Assembly: GCA_913020445.1 (NCBI GenBank)
Contig: CAJWAR010000007.1
Span: forward strand, 1-64,000
Direction: 5' to 3'
Length of the DNA: 64,000 nucleotides
Source of the DNA: an uncultured Rhodospirillaceae bacterium
GTDB taxonomy: Bacteria > Pseudomonadota > Alphaproteobacteria > Rhodospirillales > UBA2165
Part shown: in pieces, positions 1 to 8,448 of the stretch
How the letters are laid out: every line of letters starts with the position of its first letter
How positions within the stretch are numbered: the stretch's first letter is position 1
Made by a program: the position numbers and the translations under genes
Notes under the pieces: generated by a model
Told to the model about the DNA's origin: nothing
What the model saw: the letters and a program-made list of their open reading frames with translations, nothing else
Databases searched by the model: none

Positions 1-54
1 AGCGGACATAATCGCTATGTGGCAAAAGAGTCCGCTAATGACCCAAAGCGGACA
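1..54. repeat. Copies of a GTCCGCT...AGCGGACAT hairpin repeat family
   Basis: agcggacat at 1-9 and gtccgctaatgacccaaagcggacat at ~29-54; same motif recurs at 6166-6285 and 8207-8282. Confidence 0.7.
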
Positions 55-89
55 TCGGCGATATTAATTGAAAAGTGAAATTAATTTGC

Positions 90-836
90 TCAGATAGTCA
101 AGGCTATTACACCCGTCGCCAATAAAATGGCATAGATTACTTTTTTGAACCAGGTGGTTGGCGCGACATTGAAAAGATATTTGCCTATCCAAGAGCCAGC
201 CACAAAAGCTGGTACGAGAACAAGTGTCCGTAGAATGGTTTCCTCTATATACGCCCCCTGGACGTAGAGACCACCAATAAGGAAAACAATTGCCACGCCA
301 ACTGTGACCACCATATTTGCTCGCTGGACAGGTGGGGCAACCGGAGATGAAAGGTAATATATAACCATAAAGGGTCCGGCAGGTATGCCAAAACTTCCCA
401 TTATACCACCAGACAATGCGCCGACCGATGCACTGGTGAATGCATTGCGTTGACCTGAATAGGTCCAGCCCGTCATCAAAACGACTGTCGCGAACAGAAT
501 GAATACGCCCATACCATGCCGAATAAACGTGGGATCAGCAGAAACCAAGAATAACAATCCGATCGACATCGCAGTTACATTCGCAATTGTAACGGGGGCT
601 ACCTCTGGCCAGTAAGCTTTCTTAACTGCATCAGGCAACAGTACCGCCATGCCAAACAAAGCCGCAATTGATGTAATGGCTATAGCTGGAATAGGGCCAA
701 ACAATATTGCCAAGGCAGGAACAATTATCAGACCTCCACCAAATCCTGAATATCCTTGTATGATGGCACTCAGGATGGCAATGACCGCGCCGATGAGTAA
801 ACTATAATTCAATACGTCATTGAAGGCGTCTAACAT
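90..836 (-). CDS. TauE/SafE-family sulfite exporter / membrane permease
   Basis: 248 aa ORF, multiple TM segments, GYSGFGGGLIIVPAL motif typical of TauE/SafE. Confidence 0.85.
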   Translation of the reverse strand: MLDAFNDVLNYSLLIGAVIAILSAIIQGYSGFGGGLIIVPALAILFGPIPAIAITSIAALFGMAVLLPDAVKKAYWPEVAPVTIANVTAMSIGLLFLVSADPTFIRHGMGVFILFATVVLMTGWTYSGQRNAFTSASVGALSGGIMGSFGIPAGPFMVIYYLSSPVAPPVQRANMVVTVGVAIVFLIGGLYVQGAYIEETILRTLVLVPAFVAGSWIGKYLFNVAPTTWFKKVIYAILLATGVIALTI

Positions 837-871
837 GAAGCAGTTCCCGCAATTAATTTTTGTTATTTTGA

Positions 872-1051
872 TTAGCCGTTGGCATTTACCCGATGCATCA
901 GCTTTATTTTTTCTGAGTTAAACAATTCTCGTTTCCACAGGAGAGCAATTCTTTGACCAAGCTCCTGGTAAAACTCATGACGGATGCTTTGGGCATTTCT
1001 ATAATGTTGTTCGGCGTCTAAAAGGCCGGTTGTTTGGTCATCGACATACAT
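872..1051 (-). CDS. Small protein, 59 aa, unknown function
   Basis: ATG..TAA read by eye: MYVDDQTTGLLDAEQHYRNAQSIRHEFYQELGQRIALLWKRELFNSEKIKLMHRVNANG; below the 60-aa cutoff of the supplied track. Confidence 0.5.
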   Translation of the reverse strand: MYVDDQTTGLLDAEQHYRNAQSIRHEFYQELGQRIALLWKRELFNSEKIKLMHRVNANG

Positions 1052-1094
1052 AGTTTTTCTCCACTCAAAATATTTTCGTAAACAGAGCTGGTTT

Positions 1095-1298
1095 TTAGCA
1101 TTCCATTGCTGCGAGGCGTTTGCGAAGACCCTTAGGTGCTGATTTTAAAATATTCTCCATCGCGACTTTTTTAAGCTGCTGATACGCTTCGTTGTCATCT
1201 AAGAAACCAGCGTTTTGGGCAGGGATGCCAATTTCGCTAAGAACTGACTGAGTGTTTGTTTCAATTATGCGATTTAAGCTTTTAGGTCCGTCAAACAT
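1095..1298 (-). CDS. Small hypothetical protein, 67 aa
   Basis: ORF with purine-rich upstream (caggagactttaca on minus strand); same strand as the 59-aa ORF just downstream. Confidence 0.45.
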   Translation of the reverse strand: MFDGPKSLNRIIETNTQSVLSEIGIPAQNAGFLDDNEAYQQLKKVAMENILKSAPKGLRKRLAAMEC

Positions 1299-1495
1299 TG
1301 TAAAGTCTCCTGTTTCATCTTTTTAGGTGTTTAAGCGTTAGTTGATGATTGGAGATTACGCCAATGTTTAAGGTTGTGCTTGAAGGTTATCTTAATTTAT
1401 CCTTCTGAAACTCATAAGAATGCTTCTGATTTACATAATATATTGAAAAACAATGAAAAAATGATTTTGAATAGAGAGATAAACGGGGAATTGGC

Positions 1496-1603
1496 ATCTA
1501 TCATTTTGGGGATTTTGCTCTCGATCCGGAGAGTTTGGAGCTAACCAACGGCGGCGAATTGGTCGGGGTTGAGTCGCAAGTGTTCAGCCTGCTCGCCGCT
1601 TGA
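1496..1603 (+). pseudogene. N-terminal remnant of a winged-helix (Trans_reg_C-type) domain protein
   Basis: Frame reads IYHFGDFALDPESLELTNGGELVGVESQVFSLLAA*, resembling the start of OmpR-type winged helix/TPR proteins (Y.FGDF.LDP...EL...G..V..E.QVF.LL); no start codon, early stop. Confidence 0.6.
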
Positions 1604-1732
1604 ATAAATCTTTCCTGCCTCAATAATTCATCAAGAACTTTTAGCCGATTAATCCAATGTATTTATGTTAGCATCATGTAAGATGCATAAAGTTACTGTA
1701 CATAATTTATCATGTATAAGTATTGACTAACC

Positions 1733-1762
1733 GATAATGAATTTGTTCAGATGAACATTATC
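1733..1762 (+). promoter_or_regulatory. Palindromic operator-like site upstream of TRAP operon
   Basis: gataatgaatttgttcagatgaacattatc: perfect inner IR TGTTCA-GA-TGAACA nested with GATAATG...CATTATC, 24 bp before dctP ATG. Confidence 0.4.
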
Positions 1763-1785
1763 CATTAAAAAATAGGGAGATCTCA

Positions 1786-2793
1786 ATGAAAAATCTATCT
1801 TTGATGCTTCTTGGCGCGACCGCCATGGGTTTGACAATTTCCGCAACCGAAACGACAGCAGCCGAAACTCTTATATACAACAATTTTGTTCCGCCTACCC
1901 ATCCCATTACCTTGATGGCCAAGCGTTGGTCTGGGGAGGCTTCCAAGGCAAGTGGCGGAAAAGTAAAATTCCGCTTTCCGGCAAAATCATTGGCGCCCCC
2001 TCCGCGTCAGTGGAGCATGGTTACCAGCGGTGTCGCTGATCTTTCGATGTTGGCAAATTTCTTTGAAGGCAGACGCCTGACGTTAACTGAGTTGGCGGCG
2101 CTGCCTTTCGGCACCTCGACCGCTCAAAAAACATCTGTTGCTCTTTGGAAAACCTATAAAAAATATTTCGAGAGTGCCAATGAATTTAAGGGTGTAAAAC
2201 TTCTCGGCCTATTTGTTCATGGTGGTGGTGATTTGAATATAGTAAGAAAACCCATAACGCAGGCTTCAGATTTGAAGAACCTTAAAATCCGGGTTGCGCG
2301 GGGAATATCATCAAAAGGAATGAAGGCAGTGGGTGCTGTTTTGGTACCAACACCGGGCGCCAAAGTATTCCAAGTTGTCTCAAAAGGTATCGTCGATGGT
2401 GCCATCTTACCAATGTCCGATATCCACAAGATGAAGATGATTCCCTATATCAAATACATCTATACGATTCCGGGAAAATTCTATAACACGGCTTTTTCCA
2501 TCATTCTGAACCAGAAAAAATGGGATGGACTTTCGAAAGACATCCAAGCCGCGATTACCAGCAAGACTGGCATCAACCTCGCAAACCACGCAAAAGCCTG
2601 GGATGATGGTTTGACCGCCGCACTGCCGGCATTCAAAAAGGCAGGTATTAAAGTTGAGCAGGCATCTCCAAAGATGATCTCTGAGTTGAAATCAAAGTTT
2701 GCCTCCTTTGATGCGGATTGGATTGCATCTGCAGCCAAAAAAGGTGTCGACGGCAAAGCGGCCCTCGCCTTTTACCGCAAAAATGCGATGTAG
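1786..2793 (+). CDS. dctP: TRAP transporter substrate-binding protein (DctP family)
   Basis: 335 aa with signal peptide; followed by DctQ and DctM genes. Confidence 0.9.
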   Translation: MKNLSLMLLGATAMGLTISATETTAAETLIYNNFVPPTHPITLMAKRWSGEASKASGGKVKFRFPAKSLAPPPRQWSMVTSGVADLSMLANFFEGRRLTLTELAALPFGTSTAQKTSVALWKTYKKYFESANEFKGVKLLGLFVHGGGDLNIVRKPITQASDLKNLKIRVARGISSKGMKAVGAVLVPTPGAKVFQVVSKGIVDGAILPMSDIHKMKMIPYIKYIYTIPGKFYNTAFSIILNQKKWDGLSKDIQAAITSKTGINLANHAKAWDDGLTAALPAFKKAGIKVEQASPKMISELKSKFASFDADWIASAAKKGVDGKAALAFYRKNAM

Positions 2794-2833
2794 TTGATGT
2801 TATTAATGCTCGCAAAAACAACGCGTAAAACGA

Positions 2834-3388
2834 ATGTCGCCGAGTGAAAATGATATGAGTGTGGGAGCGGCAACGCCTCCCACACTCTATTTTTTAGATG
2901 TTCTGGACAAATGTCTGATGGCGATTATCGCCGTTGTCATGTTTGCCATGATGACGGTAACTTTTGTCGACGTCACCGGTCGCTATGTCTTTAACGCGCC
3001 GATCCCGGGTGGTTTTGAAATAATTCAATTTTTGCTGCCGATGGCAATGTTTGGCGCTTTGCCGGTAATTACCCGTGCTGAAGAGCATATTGTAATATCT
3101 ATTTTGGAGAGGGTTTTAAATTCTGGCGGCGCCTGGATTCAGCGCTTTCTTGTGTTGATCGGCTGTTGCGTCGTTAATGCGGGTATCACCTACCTGATGT
3201 GGCTACAAGGCGTTGAGCTTACTGAAGCCGACCAGGTATCAGGTTTTCTGGAATGGTCTTTTGCGCCGCCTGCCTACATCATCAGTGGGCTCAGTGCGAT
3301 CACCGTGGTCATCATATTTCTAATGCTGATACTGCATGTTTTCTGGCCGTCCAGCCAAACTGCCGGCGGCAAGAAGGATGGGATCTAA
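2834..3388 (+). CDS. dctQ: TRAP transporter small permease (DctQ)
   Basis: 184 aa four-TM protein between dctP and dctM. Confidence 0.88.
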   Translation: MSPSENDMSVGAATPPTLYFLDVLDKCLMAIIAVVMFAMMTVTFVDVTGRYVFNAPIPGGFEIIQFLLPMAMFGALPVITRAEEHIVISILERVLNSGGAWIQRFLVLIGCCVVNAGITYLMWLQGVELTEADQVSGFLEWSFAPPAYIISGLSAITVVIIFLMLILHVFWPSSQTAGGKKDGI

Positions 3389-4690
3389 GTGCTAATATCA
3401 GTCATTGGGTTTGTAATCCTACTTTTACTTTGTTTCAGTGGATTTCCGCTCGGCTGGGCCATGGTTCTGGTTGGTTTCGGAGGCTTTGGTATCGTTCGAG
3501 GCTTCGAACCTGCATTGGCGACACTGGGCCAACTCATCCTCGACTTCTCGATGAGTTATAGTTTTTCAACCTTGCCGCTGTTCATCTTAATGGGCGCCTT
3601 TGTGTATAGAGCAGCCTTGGCAGAAGACATGTATGACTGTGCCAATGCCTGGCTCGGGCATTTTAGAGGCGGTCTGGCAATGGCCACTGTTGCTGCTTGT
3701 GGTGGTTTTGCAGCAGTTTCTGGAAGTTCGGCAGCCACTGCCGCAACGATGGCCAAGGTCGCAATACCGTCCATGCGCCGCTTTAATTATGACGATCGTC
3801 TGGCCGCCGGTTCGGTGGCCGCGGGCGGCACCATTGGCATCCTCATACCGCCGAGTATCGCGCTCATAATTTACGGCATCCTCGTCGAAGAAGACATCGG
3901 CAAACTATTTATGGCGGGTATTATTCCCGGAATTTTGACGATCCTCCTCTATATCACGACTATTCGCATTGTCACGGTCGTGAAAAAAGATTGGGGCCCG
4001 CGCGGGGACCGTACGCCATGGGCCGGTCGATTTAAGGCACTTGGCAAAGTCTGGGGCATCGTTCTCCTTTTTCTGTTTATTCTTGGCGGAATTTACGGCG
4101 GCATTTTTACACCAAGCGAAGCCGGCGGTATCGGCGCGGTTGGCGCGCTTGCCTTCGCCATCGCGCGTAAAAAAATGACCTGGCCGGAGTTTTATAAATC
4201 GCTCGTTGAAGCTGGAAAAACCACGGTTTTCGTGTTCACGGTCGCCTATGGTGCAATAATTTTCTCTAATTTCATCAACATTGCAGGCATGCCCGACGAC
4301 ATCCTTGAATTTGTGAATGATTTGAATGTGCCGCCGATGGGCGTCATTTTTGCGGTCATGGTGATCTATGTGCTGCTCGGCGCGGTCTTTGAAGGCATCG
4401 GCATGATCCTGTTAACCGTACCGATTTTCTTCCCCGTTGTTCAGTCTTTGGGTTTTGATCTCATTTGGTTCGGCATTGTCGTCATCATGGTGACGGAAAT
4501 AAGTTTAATTACACCGCCCGTTGGGATGAATGTATTCGTCCTAAAATCAATGCTGCCCGACGTCTCGTTATGGACAATATTCATCGGTATTGGACCTTTC
4601 TTTGTCGCCGATTTGGTTCGCCTTGCCCTCGTTGTGTTGTTTCCACCGATCGCCTTGTGGCTGCCGTCGGTTATGGTCTCTACGGGATAG
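3389..4690 (+). CDS. dctM: TRAP transporter large permease (DctM)
   Basis: 433 aa, GSSAATAATMAKVAIPSM and PSEAGGIGAVGA motifs. Confidence 0.93.
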   Translation: MLISVIGFVILLLLCFSGFPLGWAMVLVGFGGFGIVRGFEPALATLGQLILDFSMSYSFSTLPLFILMGAFVYRAALAEDMYDCANAWLGHFRGGLAMATVAACGGFAAVSGSSAATAATMAKVAIPSMRRFNYDDRLAAGSVAAGGTIGILIPPSIALIIYGILVEEDIGKLFMAGIIPGILTILLYITTIRIVTVVKKDWGPRGDRTPWAGRFKALGKVWGIVLLFLFILGGIYGGIFTPSEAGGIGAVGALAFAIARKKMTWPEFYKSLVEAGKTTVFVFTVAYGAIIFSNFINIAGMPDDILEFVNDLNVPPMGVIFAVMVIYVLLGAVFEGIGMILLTVPIFFPVVQSLGFDLIWFGIVVIMVTEISLITPPVGMNVFVLKSMLPDVSLWTIFIGIGPFFVADLVRLALVVLFPPIALWLPSVMVSTG

Positions 4691-4876
4691 GCCTTTGGAT
4701 CGTCGACCGGGTAAGGTCAGCGCGATAACGCCCTGCATAATTCTTTAATTTGAACGCACGATGCGTTGGAACGCCGGACCGTAGCCGGTATCAAATTGTA
4801 TGGATTTTAAACTGGATCGCCCACGCGAATGCCTACCCCAAACTAAAAGCGGACATTATATGGAACGGAGTAGCAC

Positions 4877-6052
4877 TCATGTGCGCGCGTGAGTACTCGG
4901 CCCCCAATCCAGATTCTCATCCTCCGCCTTGTCCCAACCATCTGGTAACCGTGCGGTCGAATACTGGTTTAAACCGAGTTCCTCGCGAAGATCTTCCGTC
5001 ATTCTAGCTTTTGCTTTTTCGATAGGAATACCGGTGCCATTTGCTATGCGATCCAAACCTTGGAATGCACCCGCGACCGCCGCCGCATCAACGACGGCCT
5101 CTGGTCCGATAGAAGCAATGATCTCGTCTCGTGCCAAAGACAGTGACGCGGTATCCCTCGTCACAATTGCTTCTGCAAATTTTATAAGCAGCTCCCCTCC
5201 GTCGATCCCGCTCTCTCCCTCAAGATCCCCAACTACGACCGAAAGATCGTATTCAATCTCTTCATGATTTAAGCCCGCACGGAGCTTTTCGACGTGACCG
5301 GCAGTTCAATAAAAACACTCGTTCATTGCCGAGACGCGGGCAGCAACCAACTCAATCTGTGAATTAGAAATCGCACGCAGCTGTTTATCGAACTTCCACA
5401 TATCGGCCGTCGGAAGATAGTGGTAGTCAGTTAAATCAAAGAAGCCGACGACTTCGGCTGGGACAAGGCTCAACGCTCGCCGAATATTCGGTGCTTTGTG
5501 TCCACCCGGAAATATTTCAAGCTCCGCGCCCTCCGCGTCCTCCGGCGCAAGAGTGGGCATCCAGGCTAGACCTGGCTTGGCGCCCAGTGGCCGCTTGCGA
5601 CTTGGCTTGCCTGGTTGTGGGGTTGGTAGAGGAATAGGATCACAAGCGATGCCAAGGCCCACCGTATCTATTGCCATTACGGTGGCGATCAAACCGACAA
5701 TCTCGACATATTCTCCGTCGGTTAAGCCATTATCGATGGCCTGTTGGTATGTTTTCTCCGTTACGCGAGCGGGGTCTGTTACCAAGCGATGTACCAAGTC
5801 CACAACATCCGATTCCAACGCGTTGACCGTATCGTGTGAGCCGTCGATAGCAGTTGGTGACAGTGCGGTTTTGCGATTTCGACATAATTGGCACGACGTT
5901 GCGTCTCTAATTTCCTTCGCAATCTCGATCCGGGATTTGCCATCGAACCAAGTCCCCGGAGAAGAAATTCTGATAAGCGCCCGTTCATGCGCAGCTTCAA
6001 GGTCTGAGCGTACTTGTATCGATGCGTGTTCGTAGAGACTACCCATGTGCAT
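4877..6052 (-). CDS. Putative selenocysteine-containing two-domain AhpD/carboxymuconolactone decarboxylase-like protein (in-frame TGA at 5306-5308)
   Basis: ORFs 5306-6061 and 4877-5164 share a frame; conceptual fusion ...AARVSAMNECFY(U)TAGHVEKLRAGLNHEEIEYDLSVVVGDLEGESGIDGGELLIKFAEAIVTRDTASL... has AhpD/CMD motif CxxU in place of CxxC, N-terminal half has CQLC. Confidence 0.75.
5273..5308 (-). promoter_or_regulatory. Candidate bacterial SECIS element directly after TGA
   Basis: Minus strand TGA-ACTGCCGGTCACGTCGAAAAGCTCCGTGCGGGC: CACG/CGTG and GCC/GGC stems, apical loop TCGAAAAGCTC with a G ~21 nt after the TGA; folded by eye only. Confidence 0.45.
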
Positions 6053-6165
6053 TCGCCTCAAATACCGGTCTCTAGCTTAAAATAAGCATACTAACCGGTT
6101 GTCTGTTGGTAAATCGCTACCCAGTAACTATCTCAATTCGCTCTTGGTGTCGAGAGCCGGCCTAG

Positions 6166-6285
6166 TGTCTCCTTTTGGCTAAAAGCGGACGTTTCAGCCC
6201 TACCCAGATAGAGTCTGCTTTGCACCCGAAAGCGGACATTATCCAGATTAGGGGAATGAGTCTGCTAATGACCCAGAGGAGACAT
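6166..6285. repeat. Cluster of three hairpin repeats (GTCYGCTTT...AAAGCGGACAT family)
   Basis: tgtctccttttggctaaaagcggac (6166-6190), agtctgctttgcacccgaaagcggacatt (6212-6240), gtctgctaatgacccagaggagacat (6260-6285). Confidence 0.75.
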
Positions 6286-6453
6286 TTTGTAGATCGAGAG
6301 GTCTCGCTGGCAATTCGTACCTTTACCCAATCTTGATCACCGAACATTACAGTTGACCTGCACAATTTTTTCAAAAAAGATAATATGTAATCGAAACGCA
6401 TTCACTCTGACGGATCGTGTACGCTCGCTATTCAAAAGGACATAGGTTTCGGG

Positions 6454-7995
6454 ATGCAATTCAAAGCACTGATTTTGATTTATAACTTTTTGGCGCTCAT
6501 TGTGATCAGCCACAGCATCCCGGCGACGGCGAAGCCAAATGTCGTGGTGTTATTTGCCGATGATCTCGGTTACCAAGACATTGGCGCTTATGGTGGACCC
6601 GTACTAACGCCCACCCTGGATCGCATGGCGAGAAAAGGCGTGCAGTTTATGGATTTCCATTCGCCGAGCGGGGTATGCTCGTCATCCCGGGCGGCAACGC
6701 TCACCGGCCGCCACCATATACGCGCGGGCGTCTATACAGTGATCAGGCGTTGGCACAAGATGCATCTTCTGGAAAGTGAGGTTACTTTGGCCGAACTGTT
6801 GAAAGCCCACGGCTACGCCACCGTGCATATTGGCAAGTGGCATCTTGGATTAACCTATAAAGACCGGCAAAAACCAGCGCCGGACAAACACGGGTTTGAT
6901 TACTGGTTCGCCACCAGAAGCGGCGCCTTTCCTAGCCACAAGAACCCACTCAACTTCATTCGCAATGGCCGAAAAGTCGGCAAGCTGATCGGCTATTCGG
7001 CACAAATTCTGGCCGATGAAGCGATTTCCTGGCTCGACACCAAGCGTAATCCCAATCAGCCGTTCTTCTTAAATGTTTGGTTTCATGAGCCCCATGCCAC
7101 CCTCGCCGCACCCGATGACATCGTCGCTAAGTACGGCAAGCTAAAGGACCCGGCGGCGAAATATTCCGGCACCATCGACAACACCGACCGCGCCATTGCG
7201 CGGCTGCTGGCGAAACTAAAGGACATGGGCGTCGAGAAAAATACCTTAGTTGTCTATTCCTCCGATAACGGCAGCTATCGCAAAGAACGTAACGGCCCGT
7301 TGCGCGGCAAAAAAGGTTCACTCTTTGAAGGCGGTCACCGGGTGCCGGGAATTTTTTACTGGCCCGACAAGATTACCGCAGGCCGCAAAGAACACGAACC
7401 CGCCGGCATGATCGACCTGCTGCCGACCGTCGCCGGTTTGATCGGCATAGACCCACCGAAAGGCATTCATCTGGACGGCAGTGATCTGACACCGCTCTTG
7501 ACCGGCCGCCAGGAAGCGTTCACCCGCGACCAATTGATGTTTTGGTTTGCCCCGGGAGGCTACCCGACAGCCGCCGTGCGTGACGGCAAGTATTCCCTGG
7601 TCGCCTATCGTAATTACCAAATGCCGAGAGACAAAAAAGCCATGGCGGCGATGCTCAAGAGGATTAATGGCATCCTGCGCGAGGCCAATGACCCGATGGT
7701 CGCCAGCGGCGATCTCCGCAACCTGAATTTCAGCGGCAAATTCAAAAATAAGCGGGCGGAAAAGCTGCGGGCGCAATACCACCAATTAAGCCGGTTTCGG
7801 GAAAATTGGATACCAACCATCAAAGCTGGCGGTTTTAAACGCTACCAATTGTTCGATCTGGAGAAGGACTTCGGGCAGAAAATCGATATCTCGCGCGAGC
7901 ATCCGGAAATCGTCGCTAGGCTTAAGAACAAATTGCTCAAAATTCACGCCAGCGTTATGGCAGATGGACCGGACTGGGATTTGAAGGAGAAATAG
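6454..7995 (+). CDS. Sulfatase (arylsulfatase family)
   Basis: 513 aa, FADDLGYQDIGAYGG start motif, CSSSRAATLTGR active-site motif, HIGKWHLG. Confidence 0.93.
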   Translation: MQFKALILIYNFLALIVISHSIPATAKPNVVVLFADDLGYQDIGAYGGPVLTPTLDRMARKGVQFMDFHSPSGVCSSSRAATLTGRHHIRAGVYTVIRRWHKMHLLESEVTLAELLKAHGYATVHIGKWHLGLTYKDRQKPAPDKHGFDYWFATRSGAFPSHKNPLNFIRNGRKVGKLIGYSAQILADEAISWLDTKRNPNQPFFLNVWFHEPHATLAAPDDIVAKYGKLKDPAAKYSGTIDNTDRAIARLLAKLKDMGVEKNTLVVYSSDNGSYRKERNGPLRGKKGSLFEGGHRVPGIFYWPDKITAGRKEHEPAGMIDLLPTVAGLIGIDPPKGIHLDGSDLTPLLTGRQEAFTRDQLMFWFAPGGYPTAAVRDGKYSLVAYRNYQMPRDKKAMAAMLKRINGILREANDPMVASGDLRNLNFSGKFKNKRAEKLRAQYHQLSRFRENWIPTIKAGGFKRYQLFDLEKDFGQKIDISREHPEIVARLKNKLLKIHASVMADGPDWDLKEK

Positions 7996-8136
7996 AACCG
8001 TCCTCGCCCGCAGATTGAGAAAAATCGAAACTTCCGAATTCGGCGATTCGCGACTGCGCATCGCCTAAATCTAAAACACCAATCCATATCGGCTCTGCAC
8101 CCGAAAGCATCGTTAGAATTTTGCCGGCAGCGAATT

Positions 8137-8208
8137 CACATTGTGCACCAGCCGTATATGGAAACGCTTCTCGAAGGGCTCCGCAAGGCTGGTCTGCCAG
8201 AAGGGTAA
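8137..8208 (+). pseudogene. C-terminal remnant of an adenylate cyclase/winged-helix TPR-type protein
   Basis: Frame reads HIVHQPYMETLLEGLRKAGLPEG*, resembling the usual C-terminus (..LEGLRKAGLPE*) of that family; no upstream gene body. Confidence 0.5.
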
Positions 8209-8282
8209 TGTCCGCTTTTGGCTAATAGCAGACATTGACCTAGCAATAATTTATGTCTGCTTTACCCCCGAAAGCAGACATT
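8207..8282. repeat. Two hairpin repeats of the GTCYGCT/AGCRGACAT family
   Basis: aatgtccgcttttggctaatagcagacat (8207-8235) and atgtctgctttacccccgaaagcagacatt (8253-8282). Confidence 0.75.
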
Positions 8283-8448
8283 CGCCGATCTGAGAAATTT
8301 GCCACCCAATTACAGAAAACTCGTCATAACTAGGCGCAATGGTGAATACAGGATGTATTAACTTCGCACGCTTAAACCAAACGTGAAATTGTATAGAAAT
8401 CAATAATTATTAATAAAAGCCCGGGAAATACGCTGACTTTCAAGAAAT

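Noticed and set aside
4690-4870. Minus-strand fragment FDTGYGPAFQRIVRSN* near 4750-4840
   Set aside because: Looked like a C-terminal gene relic but no family could be recognised with confidence.
5496-6035. Plus-strand 179-aa ORF opposite the AhpD-like gene
   Set aside because: Antisense shadow ORF; the minus strand carries recognisable domain motifs.
5306-6061. Simple nonsense-mutation pseudogene explanation of the split AhpD-like ORF
   Set aside because: Not excluded, but less likely: the only interruption is a TGA exactly at a redox Cys column and the downstream frame remains intact. Kept as the main alternative to test.
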